NCBI RefSeq assembly: GCF_032883915.1
Contig: NZ_CP120717.1
Coordinates: 2,921,697-2,985,696, forward strand
Direction: 5' to 3'
Source: Endozoicomonas sp. 8E
GTDB lineage: Bacteria > Pseudomonadota > Gammaproteobacteria > Pseudomonadales > Endozoicomonadaceae
Length of the DNA stretch: 64,000 nt
Position numbers and translations under genes: made by a program. The stretch's first letter is position 1, and each line of letters starts with the position of its first letter. This document shows, piece after piece, positions 1 to 15,000 of this stretch. The notes below the pieces were generated by a model. That model saw nothing but the letters and a program-made list of their open reading frames with translations. It did no database searches and was not told where the DNA came from.

Positions 1-3000
1 CGGGACAAAGGCGACAGTGTCCGCTCGATCGCACCCCGGTAATAGTCCGGGTCAGCAGCCTCAGGGACCCACGGAAGCTGAGTCCGCAAAGCAGCCACAG
101 CCTGCCTGTCAGGCGACTCTTGCCTCAACAGCGCCAGCAAACCGGTCAGTTCATCCCCTGCCGGAGCGGACAAGGGGCCGTTCCGGCTTTCAATGGCAAT
201 GAGATGCTGGTCACCCAGTTGGCTTACCTTTTGCCGCCCGGTGCTGGTCAGGGCAAGGGTTTTCCGGCTCCCGACAGTGACCGGCACATTGTCGTAGGAA
301 TCCTCACCGAGGGGAAGCTGTCCGGGGCCGGTCCATTGATTGCGCACCGCCAGTGCGTCCGCCAGTGTCGTCTCTGCGCGACTTAACCAGGTCAACAACG
401 ACTGTCGTTTGGTCGCCGTGAGGGTGCTGCCCCGTCGGTCTTTCAGGGCATCGCTCAGCACACCTTCAAGGTGCCCGGCAAGATCGTCGATTCCGGCCAG
501 TGCTTTCAGTTCCTTAGCGTCGAGTATGGCCATGACCACATCCGCCGGATCAGCCAGAAGTGCAAGCTGCGAAGTCACCATACCCCCGCTGACCAGCCCA
601 CTCCAGGCCACCTGGGTCAACAGTGAGCGGAGGTTTCCCAGTCTCGAACGACCAGCGTCGGGTAACTGGTCAACCCGTTGGTTGCAAAAATACTGAACCC
701 GCTGAAACAGCAGACGGGTTTCCCTGTCCCCTACCAGCTGGTCAAATCCGGACAGCGGCTCGGCAATGGCTTTATAGGCAATCCGGACCTGCTGGCCGGT
801 TTTCACGGTCGTTATCCCGCCTGCTGCAGTGACCACCTGAACAGGCGCGGGGGCAGAGGCTTTGGTCTGGACGGTCAGCAGGTCGAACTGTTTCCGAAGC
901 TGGTTTTCCAGTTGCAGCAGCGTCCGGGTACCGGTGATTTTTTTCCCCTGCAACCAGGTCATGGCGATGGCTGGTGAGTTCGCCTGGTCAGTACTGGCCA
1001 GTGCTGCCCGACAGAAATCCTTCAGGACAGAGGCCAGTGCCCCCAGGTAATGACTGGTGGAATGGCGTTGCCCGTCCAGTACCGCCGGGTCAACCTGCAG
1101 CACCACGAGCCGGTTGCCACTTGTGTCCCCGCTGCCCCCGGGGCGATAGGGTATCACCCGGTCAGCGAGAGCCTGTTTGTCGAGTCGGATCACCAGCCTC
1201 AGAGGGTCGGGGGGCTTCATACCGGACAGCAGCTTAGTGTCCAGCTCAGTCATACTGGCAGGTTTGATGAAGCTGTCGGGAAACCCCAGGGCGTTGACCA
1301 GACGCTGCCCTGCGGAGCTGGCAATAAAGACTCTCAGTTCCGACAGCAGCCGTTCGGCCTGATTCGCCAGTGACTGACCGGGGCGATAGTCAGCAGTTAG
1401 GATCACGGCTATCCTGTCATCCGTGCCCGTCAGCGTCCGTAGCTCGGAACTGTCGGCTGACAGCCGGTGATTTTCCCGGCGAGCGGCGGCCAGCTGATCT
1501 TCCAGCGGTTCCGCCGGGTTGAGTTTGAACAGCCCGTTTGTATCTGACGCTGCGTTGTCCAGTTTCAAGCCATAAACTGTCTGTCCATGGTCGTTTTTTT
1601 CCAGTACCGGGATCAAGGTTTTCCCGCTGCTGTCGTAGGCGGCTAACAGCCTGTCTTCGGTTTGCAGGCGGATTGCGCGGTAGTGATCGTCATCTTTTGA
1701 ACTCAGCTGGAAAATCTCGCCGCTGGAACGCCTGACTGCCACGGACGTGGTAGTGACCCCCGTGGCCGGAATGACACGCTCAAATCGGGAACCGTCGCTA
1801 TCGTGGATACTGTCATGGAGCGAAACTTCATCGCCCAGAGGGGTGGCTGTGATATCGCTATCTGAACGGCTAAGCACCCTGTGCAGCTTGCCTTGGTAGG
1901 TAAGGAACTCAACTGGGTAATAAGGTTTGCCGGTATCGGTGTTACTGATGTCCTTTTTGTCGATGTCCAAAAGGGGGCGATCCGCCAGATTTCCCGCTAG
2001 TAGCAGGCGAGTACCGCACCCGCCGACCCCACGTCGGCAGCGTTTCTGGCCTGACGCATCCGGGCCTTTGATGACGACAACCTTCAGCCCGCTTTCAGAG
2101 TGAACCAGCCGGTAGGTCGATGGACCAAACCCGGCTGCATCGGTTACCGGGGCTTGTGAGCTGAGCGTTATTTTAAGTGTGCTTATAAAGTTAATCAGTT
2201 CCCGCTGGTTAGGGTCCTGATAGGCCAAAACGTCGCTCAGCCATTCGACCTGCTGCTGGGTGAGCATCCCCCTGAACAGGTACCTGTCATCAGTCGACAG
2301 CTTCTGGTCAAACTCGAACAGTGCCCTGGCAAAGGTTTCAATATCCGGGTCATCCCGGTGCGTCTGAATGTAGTCGCAGACCCTGTCAAAGCTCAATGTG
2401 AGTAATTCAGACTTGCGGGTGAACAGCCACATCACCGCCTGCTTGAAGTCTTTCTCACTGGCGGGTGAGCCAATGGGGCCAAACTGACGTTCAATGGCTT
2501 CCCGGTTGTTGTCTGCCAGAAGGGTATAGAGGGTATTGGCCTGGTTCAGCGCAGGCAGGGAGACCCATTGTTGGGCAGCGTCAAAACCAATGGCGTCGCC
2601 CAGTTGCGCCAGTCGCCCGGCCTCCTTTGGCCAGCCAGACTGGAACAGGGCGGCATCAACAGCCTCCACACTCTTGGCCAGAGCCAGGGCGTAGAAGCGG
2701 TCGACGACTGTGTCAAAGGACCAGAGGGTCAGCCTGGGGTTTTCCTTCATTCCAAGCTCAATGATGACCGCCGTATCCGTGACCCGCAACCAGGATGTCT
2801 GCGCGAAAATATGGGGGTTTAACCGCCAGTGGACAGGCCGCCCCGCACTCAGGTCAAGCGGCTGCCGCTGTTGCAATCGCTGGCGAAAGCTTTCCGGTCC
2901 CAGGCGACTGAAAATCTTAATCAGCCGCTCGATATCATCCCGGAAACGGCTGGGTGCCAGCTGGTCGTGCCGAAAGGCTTGCCGGTACAGTCTGCTGCTG

Positions 3001-6000
3001 TGGCGTGTATCCAGAAACGACCCGGGAAACCGGTCACTGTGTGACCCCCTCAGCAGCATCAGTTGCGGATCGGGTGATGGGGCCTTTTTGTGGGTTACCG
3101 GCAACAGAGAGCCAGCATGAAAATGGACCTTGCTGCCATCTTCGGTTGTCAGCGTGCTCTCGCCTGAGAGCGATTCCAGACTCTTGATGCGAAACATCGC
3201 CGGTGTCTCGGGATTATCACCCTGAATGAACTGCTCATTGATAACGCCGAGCTGGGTTTTGGTAAAGGCACGGGCCAGCCGCCTGACATCGGCCTCCGGA
3301 TGGCTCGAACGATATTGATCCAGTGCTGCCACCACGGAGAAACGCCGCAATTCCGGCAATGAGGAGAAGCGTCTTGAAAACCATGGCCAGTTAGCGGTAT
3401 CGACTCCGGACATTGCCATTTTAAGAAAGACACGGGTCACCTCCTGATCGCGTCCCAGCGAGTCCGGTTTTAACGCCAGTTTGAGAGGCCCCGTCAGCTT
3501 ATCGGACTGAGACAGCTGCTCCACACTGCTGCTTTCGAGCGACAGGGCGGCGTCCAGCAGATAATGGCCATCGGTGTCTCTGGAGACCCGCCGCGTGGTG
3601 CCGTGCTCTGACATCAGCCCGGTCCAGAGTTCCCGGTATTTTCCGTCATCCGCCAGGGGCAGTGAGTAGGTGTCGGGCAGCGTGTCGGGCAAGAGTCCGA
3701 CCCCGTTGGCAAGGCGGTAATCCAGGGCTGTCCCCAGCAGGTCCTTGATCCTGTCACCCGCTTGCGGGTCCGGGGTACGGGCTGCCTGTTGTGCAAGGTC
3801 AGTGACCAGATTGTCAGTGACTTTTTGCAGGCCAACACGGTTGATGTAGTGACTGAGTGTGGTCACGGCACTGTTGGAAAGGTAGGTGTGGATATAGTCT
3901 GCCAGCCTTACCCCCGGAAACAGGGCTTTCCCGGGCAGGTCGTCACTCGACAGTCGGAACAACAACAGGGTAAACAGCGACCTTAACTGGGCATTTACCT
4001 CGTTACCGCCGGAAGCCGGGGCAACAGCGTTCACGAACCGGGTGGCGGCCTGCAGGCTGGTCAGCAGCCGCTCCCTCTCAGGGCTGTCAGTGACAGCAAG
4101 CAGGGCAGGGGTCAACGTCTTATCCAGGTTCCCGGAGGCAAGCCTCAGGATGATTCCGGTGTCTGCCTTGCCGGTGATTTTTGTCTGCCAGATTGTCTTC
4201 GGGTCTTCAACAAAAGGGGGCTGCCGGTGCTTGAAATACACGTCAAAGGCTGCGTGGAAAAGTCGGGCATTGAGCGGTTGAGGCTGCGTCGAGATAATTT
4301 TGTCCACTGCGTAAAAAGCGGCTTCCAACTTATCCTTGTTGGCGGTCTGATGACTCAGGGAAAGGGGCGGCGTTACCAGTTGCAAACCCGGGTAGAGTCC
4401 GGGACCAAGCCATTTCAGGGTGGTCAAAGGTGTGTCACCGATTTTTATCGGGCTTTGATACGTCAGGATGTGCGATCCGGTGGGCCTGTGGACCGTGTAA
4501 GTTATTTTTTCAAAGATTAACCGGCCCAGTGCGTTGTCTTTTTTTACTGGCTCCGTGTTGGCAAGCTGCTCGTGAAAGGTCCAGACCAAATCCCGGTTTT
4601 TAACCGGGCCAGACAGGGTCGAGATCGTTTTATCCAGTGCCTGAAAAGCGGCATCCAGCAGAGGCTGGTGCCTGCTCAGCTCATCCAGGGAAAGCGGGGC
4701 TGTTATCAGTTGCAGGCCCGGTTGACTGTCGGCACCCAGCCATTTAAGGGTGAATAAAGGTGAACCATTGACGACTGTCGGGCTTCTGGCCAGCAGGCCC
4801 TCCGGTATGGCTGGTTTGTCAATGGTGTAGGTTTTTTCAAGGACGATCCTGTCAGATGCACTGTCCTCTTTTGGAGTTAGATTCTCTATGTTGGCAAGTT
4901 GCACCAGGGGCGCCAGTCCCATTTGCTGGCGAACCCTTTTTTCAATTTCTTCAACATCCAGGGGGTCCGGTTGACTGCTACCCGTCAGCACGTAGCCGGA
5001 TTGAACCAGGGCCGTAAATACTGGAATCAAGTTGGACAAACGGGTTTTTTGAATGGCATCGGCATCGGGATTAATCACCACTCTTTTGCCGGTACGTGAT
5101 AATGAAACAACGATTTGCTGCTTTCCAGAACCGGCTTCCGGTGCGTCAATCATCAGGGTCTGAAAAGCTACGGGATCGTTTTTGTATCTCTTCAGGTAAT
5201 CTTTGCCCAGAGGTGTCGCCAGGAAGTCCTGAAGACTGTCGATTAATAAAAGATGCTCTGTGCCACCATAACGGAAGTAAGCAGGGGTCACATCTACCCA
5301 TGTTACCTTGTTAATCTCGATGTCATTAAGGCCTTTGTAGAGATGACGGTTACTGTAAAACTGGTCAATGTCCCTGACCCATATCATTGTATTGAGCCCG
5401 GCCACTACGGATGCTTTTTTCTTCGTCAGGGCCTGTTGCAGATAAGTGCATCCCTCTTTCCCGATAGCCTCACGCAGAACCAGACCCGCCCGTTCATCGG
5501 GCAGATTCCGGTGTGTTTTCACCAGGGCCGAGGCAAACGTATCCAGGGATACTTTGGGGTGCTGGCGATGGTAGCTAAGAACCCGTTCAACAGCCTGTTT
5601 CAGCCTGCCCTGATCATGCCGGGCGGACAGAAAGTACAGAACCCGGGCAAAATCCCCGACTGACCCGAAAGCAAACTGCCAGTTGTGATCGGTGCGGCTG
5701 ATGCCATCCACAAACCGTGTGTACAGCGCGTCTTTCTGGTCTGGAACACTAGCCAGTACCAGTTCTGTGTTCAGGCCATAGCTACGGCCAGTGGTGATTG
5801 CTGATAATCCCCAGATCGCCCGCAACTCCGTTTGAGTCTGGCCGAGAGCCACTACGTTGGGATGGTTTAGCAGGGCCGTTGCGAACAGCTTTCCTGTAGC
5901 GATAGCCCCACGGTTATCAAAAGCAGTGTCTTTTATTCCCACCGTCAGGGACAGTGGATGGCTATCGAGGTGACTCTGATACAGGTAGCTTTCGGAGTTA

Positions 6001-9000
6001 AGGGTAATGATTATTTCACGACACAAACGACCCAGTGACATTCCGTTCCCGGACACTGCCTTTCCCGACTCAAGCACCGCTTTAATAAAATCTTGGTGCC
6101 CGGAAAACAAGTCCAGAAGTCTGTAGACAGTGGCGGGCAGATTGAACCTTGCCAGCTCCTGCCAGCGGGCGACAAGCAGGGCTTCACTGTCAGTGGTTGT
6201 GGCAGGCAGCTGGTGATCCCAGCTGGTCACCCGCTGAAGGTTAAAATCCACAGACACCATTTTTTGCAACTGCGCCAGGGTGTCCCAGGATGACCCTGAT
6301 CGTCCGCCGGTCATTGACCTGAGATTGGCCGTCAGCAGCAACCGACCCAGTGTGTCCTGTCCGAACCTGTCCCTCACCGCCTCCTGATAGTCAAAGAAAG
6401 AGCGGGTTACATGCTCAAGCTTTGCCCGATCCAGTTGACCCAGCCGATTGAGGATGGATTGCTTGATCCAGTCCCGGTAATGTCTGGATGGGATGTCAGT
6501 GGTGAGCAGGGATTGGGCTCTTCTGAAAAAGATCCCGTCAACGTCCGGGTCCGCCCCCAGTAACTCTGGATTTTGAACGGACTTTATTACCGTAGCCGTG
6601 GCAGTCCCGGGAGGTTCAAAACCCATTTTTTTAAGTGCAGGCCAGGGTTCACGAACCTCCACGGTGCCAAGGTAACGGATTTCCCCGTTGCCACTGTCAT
6701 AACGAGTGACAGGTTGTCTTGAGGCGCTTGTGCTACCAACATCAACAGTCGTCTCTTGGTCTTTGCCTTGTGGTAATTGGATAAAACGTGTTTCAGAAGG
6801 GGGTAAGGGCATCCTCCCATATTTGATACGGTAATCCAGGGTGTCGATAAACAGCGATTTTAATCGGGCTTGCAGTGGTTTTTCGGGCGCAATCCACTGC
6901 CTGCCAGTTCCTTCAGCCAGAGATCCCGCTTCGGCCAGGTTATCCACCGTTGCCTGCATCAACGAAGCAAAGGCTTGCCAGCTGTAATCCCGGATGGCTG
7001 ACTTAAGTTGCTCTGCATCCAGGTCAGAGATAACCGTCATTAAAAAATCGGCGGTACCCAGCCTTAATAATCCTTCAAGTTGAGTGACCGGTGAGTCTTT
7101 AAGACCCTCTTTATCTCTGTCAAATTTTTTGGTCGAACTGTCTAATGCCTGGCTGAATAAATGAGTGGTAAACATGGAGTTCAGCAAGTCAGAATTCAGA
7201 CCCAGTCTTTCTGAAATGACAGAGGCCTGATATTGGCTCAACTCAAAAACTCGCCTTAATAAATCACTTCTCCTTGGGACAATAAGAGTGGCAACATAGG
7301 ATGTTATATCCCCAATCCCCCTGAGATCGACCCCGATATTGACCTGAACATGATAAGGTAATGGCTTTCCTTTCAGCTCAGCGGGCAATGAGACTTCAGG
7401 ATTCACCCTGTCATTAGTGCCTAACCGGTATTTTTCTAAATCATCAGTGGGATTATTGCCAAGTAGCTTGGCATTAAACTCTTGAGTGATGTCGTCTACG
7501 GTATAACCACTCTCAGGTAAATTGGCTAAAATATCGGCCAACATATTGGTGGCACGAAATACAGCAGAAGATGCATCCATGTAATCCGAGAGAGGTTTGG
7601 GTCCGGTAATGATTTCAATGATAGAGCGATCGCCACTTTCTTCGCTGGATACAACCAGATCAGGGTAGACAGGGTTCAAAAGCTTGCTGGAGATATATTC
7701 AGTAAACGCAAGTGGTTGTCTCGATTCAATAGCTACGGTTGTGCGATCAAACTCTATTTCAAGACCGATCCGTCCTCCGCGAGTGTCTTTACGGATAGGA
7801 ACTTTTGCATCCCTTTGTAATATCGCAATGTCGTCAATGCCAATTTCATGCAGAATGTTTTTTCGAAGGGTTTCAGAATTGCTGTCGATGCCTTCCAACC
7901 GATTTGCGGCAACAATATACCGGGCTATCAGGCTTGATAAAATGTGATATTGTTCAACCCGCATTTTGCCTTCGGTGACATACTGGCTCGGATCAATTTT
8001 CAGGACACAACCCGCATTACCCACCAGAACCGGTTCCGGCTGAGTGATACCCAATGAACCGGGAGGAGTGATGACCAGTAATAGTCGGACAGAGTCAGGT
8101 ATTTTGACCCGCTCGGAGCCTCTGCCGGCAGGACCATCAATAACACCCTGATTCACCAGAGTCTTGAGGTTTCCGAAGGTCTGGCTCCGTATTTTCTTGA
8201 GTGTTTTGGAAAAATCCTCGTATTTAAAGGTTCTTTTGAATATTCGAAGCGTTCTGATAATCCTATCCTGTACTGAATGCATCTCATTTGAAGGCGCATC
8301 GTTTTTCAGAATATCCCTGATATATTGGGCAGAGAACAAAATTGCGATTTGCGACCGTGCACCTTCGTCGCCATAGAAAGCCAGTGGCACTTCTCTGAGG
8401 ATGCCGGGACTGCCCGCTTTGATTGCCTGACCATGGAAGTAAGAAGAACTTCTGCCAGTGTTCGGACCTGTGTCTGGAGGGTTTTGCATAGAACCCAAAT
8501 CTGACAATAACCTGCCCTTGTCTTCGGTGGGCAAACAGGAGCTGGAAATTCGTGTTTTCAACATCCGGTAATCTGCGCTCTGCAACTCCAGCGCAGAACG
8601 CAGGGACGAATCCTGCATCTGTTGCCAGTAATCTGTGTGGATCTTTACCAGGCCCTGCACAAAGGCATCGACAGAGCTCTCCGGCTTTATTTTGAGGTAG
8701 TTAATAACGGCTCTGACCGAACGGGCAAGACGTTCTTCCCTGAACAATACCGCTAATGCCCTATGGCAATCATCCACAGTGCCCCGGGCAAACTTAAGAT
8801 CATGGTCATTGCTGTTAGCGACCAGCACCTGATAAACGGGATCACTGTCGGTGGGCAGTCGCCGCAGTTTCAGACCGTTGCTAAAACCGTAACGGCCAGC
8901 AGGAGAACGAGGATAATCCGTTTCCCATATTTCCATAGCCCTGGTGATAACAAAATGGGGCGCCTGCTTTGCTTGCAGTTGCAGGAGCAGAGCCAGTCCG

Positions 9001-12000
9001 TAGGATTGAGTCATTACCCGGGCGAGGGGGGAGTCAGACGATCTTGGTCGTTCACTCGACAGTCCGACCTGGATGACAGCAGGCTCATTTTTTTCCCACC
9101 GCCGGATAACCACCTGACTGTCCGGGATCAAAAGGTAGGGCTCCAGCCGGATATCAACGAGTGGCGTGATCGTCTCCAAACCATTCTCTGTCTGCCATTT
9201 GCGCCAGGACAGAAGGCTATCGATAAATACATTCGGTTTGTTGATATAGCGAAGCACACCCTCCAGCTCTTTTGGCAGTCCATACAGTTGCTCCAGCTCA
9301 CGCAGCTGGAAGCGATAGGCATTATGATCAATGGCAGAGATAGAAAAGGGCGAATGAGCCCCCAGAAATGTCCGTGAGGAAGAATGGTGATCTTCATCGA
9401 GGGGCAGGGAAGGGTCCAGATAAGCCCGGTGTTCACGGTTTTCCGGAAGCAGGACCCTGAAGCCGCTGTCGTCGTCAGGAAGTCGGTTGGACAACTCCGT
9501 AATCAGGAGCTTCTGCTGGCGATTGGGTTTGTCGCCGTTTTCCAGAGTGGTGACTACGCTGGCCACCAGACGCGACAAGAGTTTTCGCATCAGGCTCTGG
9601 GCTGCTCTGTGCTCGGTGTCGAAGTGATCGATTTCATTGGCCAGTGTGACCACATCAGCCAGCGGCAGTCGGGCCATTTTTTCATCGAGCCACTGTTCTG
9701 CCAGGGAGGGTGAGCGATGGGAATAGGCTGACTCAATCGTCTTGATCAGCGTCTGGGCATTACGCTGCCCCAGCGGACCTGAGGACTGAAGCATAAACAG
9801 GATATCGCGCAGATTATCCGGAAAAAACGCGCTGTTAATCTCTGGCACGCTCACCAGAGCATAAGCTTCGCCCGAAGGGCTGGTGACAACAGGCAGGTAT
9901 TTGCCGGGTGTGTCTCCCTCAAAAGCCGCTCTATCAAACAGAGACACAGGGTCAGTGAAACTGACCGTACCATCCGGTTGGCGCATCAGCCTTTTTTTAA
10001 CCCCAAGCGAAAGGCTTTTTTGAAACAACTTTCTCTGTTCACGCCTTTTCCAGGCGTTCAGTCTCGGTGCTTTTTTTTCCGCTGGTTTTTCCGCCAGAAA
10101 GTCACCCGATAACTTTCTCAGAGTCTTGACGTACTGCCTGGCCAATTCGGAAAAGCCATTTCGTAGCTCTTGGGCATAGAGAGCAAACAGGTCATCTTTT
10201 CCCAATACCGAAACCAGCAGATCAGGGCTGGAGACCCGGAACGGATCTATGTCATGGCCACCGGGTGCGACAATGTCCTGCAAAGACCCAAGCAGCAGGC
10301 GGGTAAACAGTGTTGTTATGGCATCGGATGGTGGGCTTGCGACTTGCCGGGCCAGCAGATATCCCGCTTGCTGGGTCCGAAAAAAATTCTCCTGCGCAAA
10401 AGGATTACCATAGGCCAGCAAGCCAACACCGGAAAACGGGTCACCGATTGAATCTACGCGGACAAAGGCGCTCAGGTGCAGCTTTCTTGGTGCCCCTGCC
10501 TGCGCAAAAGGCAGTTCGGCATCGGCAACCGGCAACGGCATCAACCGGTAAGGGGAAAAGTGATCACGGGTGACTTGTTGCAGCCGAAGGTTGTAATCCT
10601 CAATCAGGCGAAAGAGTGACTGTCCTCCATTGTTTTGTCCTCCATTGTTTTGCTGTCCTCCGTTGTATTCGATAATGGTAGTAAGCAGTAAGTCTCTGGC
10701 CTGATTGAAATGACGGTCATTCTTGCCCAGATAGGCATAATCCCTGCCGGGGGGCAACGCGGGCAAATTCCGGAGTTTTTTCACCAGCCCTTCTGCAACC
10801 GGGAGCTGGCGAGCCATTAACTGACCCTGTTTGTCTTTCTCGAGCACCAGTTTGACCCGATGGTCTGACTGTGACCACAGCACATCACCTTCAGCGGGCA
10901 GGGTGCCGGTCCATTTGCGCCCAAGATCATCCACCGCCACCAGAGTGTTACGGACAGTGATTCGTCGTGTTCGGATTTCAGCAAACAGTTTCCTGGCGAA
11001 TTGTTCCACAGGGTAATGCTCCCCGCTGGCATCCGCACCACAACCCACCAGGCTGACGGTTTTGACAAACCGCTCGCCGGTTATGCGCCCAAGCACTTCC
11101 GCCAGTTGCCTGGCTGTCTTCCCGCCCAGAAGAAACTTGTCGGAACCGGCCTTGTGAAGAAACTTGCTGAAACCGGTCTTTTTATCCTGAAGCTTAGTAC
11201 CATGACCAACAACAATAATACGTGTGTCGTCTGTAAGAAAACCGACTTGCAATATCCCGGGTTCAATGGCGTGACCTGTCTTCGGATCAACCAGGGTGCC
11301 ATCAGGCTCCAGTCGTATAAGACGGCTGAAATCGGGCAGGTATTTATCTCTCAGGTATGAGCTGGCCTTGGCTTCATTGTCGCTGTTACCCAGCTGGAGA
11401 ATGATCTGGTTTACATATTGGCTGTCCCCCTCAGCGATCAGGGTATAACGTTGGGTTTTATCAGCAGAAGTGACCCAGCTGCTGGACGCTTCATCGGTAT
11501 CAAAACCCACCAAATCAATCCTTGCCAGTGGGTTAATTTGGGTGAAATAGGAATTTGATTTCTGACCCAAATGTTTATCTTCTGCAAGAAAATAAGTGAG
11601 ACATTTCTTGATAATATTAACAATCAAACCTGGCCCGGATAGCTGCAACGTCGATCCAGATCCATAAAGTATTCCATCACTCCGATACTTAACTAACCTA
11701 TCGGTGGCACTTCTACTGATTCCGAATTCTTCGGCAATTGTTTGTCTCATTTCATCGCTATCGGAATCAGCAAATTTTACTGGATCATCTATATTCAGAT
11801 GCTCAATCAACTGCTGACGCCTTATCATTTCTTGCTTAACTACCCCAAGAACTTGGCTGTCTTGCGGTGCGATCATAAAGTTGTTGTTGGGATGGACTAT
11901 TGCTTTAAACTCTAACGCTATTTCTAGTGAGTCAGGAATAACCTTGATTGAGTCTGGAAAAATAAAAAGAGGCTCTTTGTTATGATTAACGATGGTTTCT

Positions 12001-15000
12001 CTAACCGCCTGAAAAAAAGCAGGGTATTTTTCCTTTAGCATGTTTAATTGATTCAGTATTTCCGGGTCAGGCCTTCTGTTAACAAACAGTTGTTCCGGCC
12101 CTGGCTCACCCAAAAATTCCATAATCATATAGTTAATCAAATAACCCTGTTTTCCTGCAGATGAAATCTCCTCCGGGATTTTAATGTGTTTAAACAAGTT
12201 CTCATTAAAAGAAGGCAGTGTGTCGACATCTAAATAGACACCTCCCGTTTCCTCAAGAATAACCACTCTTGCCAAATCAGCTGCAGCAGCGAAAACCTTC
12301 CTCAGCGCAAGTTCTTTCACGTACCACACTTTCGTGCTGGCTCCTTTGCCTGACTGCCAGAGTTGATTGATATCTGCCAGCGTGAATCCCCCGGATCCGG
12401 CGTTGCCCCGGAGCCCGGTTAGCTCTTTGGCGAAATCCGTGAATTCACTCAGAGTTTGCCTTTGTATTTGTGCTAATTCTCCTCGATCCATACCCAAGTG
12501 GTTGACTAAAAATATCTTGGCCATGTCGTCAAAGGTTTTGCCCCGGGCGATGCCTTTTTTTATAGTGCTGTAGGCTTGGTCTTGTAGATGATACAAACGT
12601 GTTAAAAAATCATCTTTGGCTCGTTCACCTTTCAATAATTCAGGTACTTTCTCAGCCGCAACCGTCCTTTGTATTTCCCGGGCAAGCACAGGCGCCAGAA
12701 ACGCTTGTGGATCGTACCAGAGCGTTTGCGACCAGGAGGGAATCATCTTGACCCAGACCTTGAGATAGGCTTTAACCCCTTCGTTGAGACGACCAATCCA
12801 GATAAAGTTGAGCTGCCTGGGAACCTCCACCAAAGCATCCAGCAGATACTGGTTTGTTGCTGAGGCCAGATGGGAGGCCGCTGATTCCCCACTCAGAATT
12901 CTGGGCAGGGTGCTCTGCATGCGATAGACAAGCATGTATTTTTCAAGGGCACTTCCACTTTCTGCCTGGCGAAGTTCGTCAAATCGTGCGATTTTTTTCT
13001 CCAGCGATTCCAAATCACTGGATTTGAGAACACTCAGCAAACCCGGCTTCAAACGGCGCTCGAACATCGCCAGAGTCGGCACTAAGTCATCGGGATTGAC
13101 GGGGCTAAGCAAACCGCTCTCCTGTGATAACACAGAGGACAGCTTCCGAAGTCCGATGGCACCTTCAGCCAATGTCTCTTTTTCAGACCAGCGTTCGACG
13201 GTGATTCCACCGTCACTCTTACGATGCGCTTTCAGCTTGTCAGAGCTGTCGGCCAGTGACCAGGTGACCGGATCTGTGTCAGAGACCAGGCCAACCCACA
13301 GGCGGCCCCAGATATCGACTCTCAAAAGACCGTTACGGGCAGTCACTGCCGAGGTTTTTGTTGTTTTCAGGGTTTCTTTCAGGTAGTCGCTGACAAGCCC
13401 ATTGTCGTCAATGCCTGAGCCAACCAGGTTAATGGTTTTAACCGGGGTATCAGCGGTCAGTTCATTGATTTTTTTTGACAGTTCTAACGCGGTTTGGCCG
13501 CTCAGGGTAAATTTCCCGCTCCCGGAGTCACCCAGACCTACTACATGAATTCGGCTTTCACTGTCCAGAAATTTGCCAATATCAACCTTGTTGACCTTTG
13601 CGCCTGTCTCTCCATCTGACCAATCATTGTTAGCAGCGACCAGCCAACGGGTTGAATGATAACTGCCTGCTGCCTGACGATTATTGTATCTACTAAACAG
13701 GTAGCGGCTGGCCCTTGCAATCGGGCTATCATCACCAGGCTCCATCTGGATAACCAATTGTCGGCTGTATTGACTTCTGCTCTGTGGATCGGTGTCGATT
13801 GCGATTTCGATTTCGTGGTCCCAGGCAGCCAGCCCTTCGCTGGAAAGCGTAAAGTGTTCTCTGGCAGACAATCGAAGAACATCCAGCGAATTTCTGTGGC
13901 TTCCAGTCCACCCCATTTTACTATTGCTCTTTACCAGTGCTTCATTACTGCTCAGTATTCGATAGCTATGTGTAAGCTCCATACCCCCAAGTCGATAAAA
14001 AGCCAAATACGGGGAACCCTCCTTTTTTTTGCTGATAAACGTTTTTTTATCCTGGGTCGTTTTCCAATCCGTCACGCCGGACAACTGATAGTGGTCAATC
14101 GTCTGATAAGCGGTTAAAAGGCGGTTTTGGACCATTTGCATGGTCGGGCTGCCCGGTAATGCCGCGAAGAATGAACTGGGGACTGCTTTCGATGGCAGGT
14201 AGATCTCACTGGGAATGACTTTAACATCTCCCAGGGGCGCAAATAGTTGCGAGGGATCAGAGTTCGCCAGCCGTCGCTTAATATCCTTTTTCAATCTGGA
14301 GTATTTTTCACCGAACCAGGCGAGATCGTCTGAAATCTTCTTTTCTATAGCCGGATCCTGGTCATCAGGAAGGAATTCTTTGCCCAGCTGTTGGATGACA
14401 AGCTGTATCTGTACCCTCTTCACCCTGCTCCGATCTGTTTTGCTGACGCCTGAATAATCAATATCCCTGAAAAGATCCTCGTTAATGGCAGGTGAAAGGG
14501 ATGTTTCAGAATAAACGCCACCGAGAGCGCGAATCACCCTGGTTTTCACCAGTGTACAGGCTGCAGACAGATGACCACGTAACCCCAGTTCCCTGCGATA
14601 GTAATTTTTGGCCTCCTCTCCCTTTTCTCCGTAAGCAACGGTCCAGACCTCATCAATATCCCCATAGGAAAACGTCACCCCGGAATAAGAAGACTCTATC
14701 TTCTTTTTAAATGCCCGATAGGATTTCATCATTTGGGCCTTTTTCTTATCAATATCCGATGATTTATGGTTGAGATGGCCTACCAGAAAATTCTTCACCG
14801 CCAGATCAAATCCCCGGCCTTGCTTCATATCTGACTCTATGGATTGCCAGGCCTGATCTTGCAGCTTCAGGAATGCTTTCATTAAATCCGATTCAAAATT
14901 AGACGGATCACCGGCGCCAGATCCACTGGTTAATTGACTGGTCACTGCTTTTTTGAGAGCTTCGGAAAGCAGAGCGGTGAGCATTGCGTGTTGGTCATAC

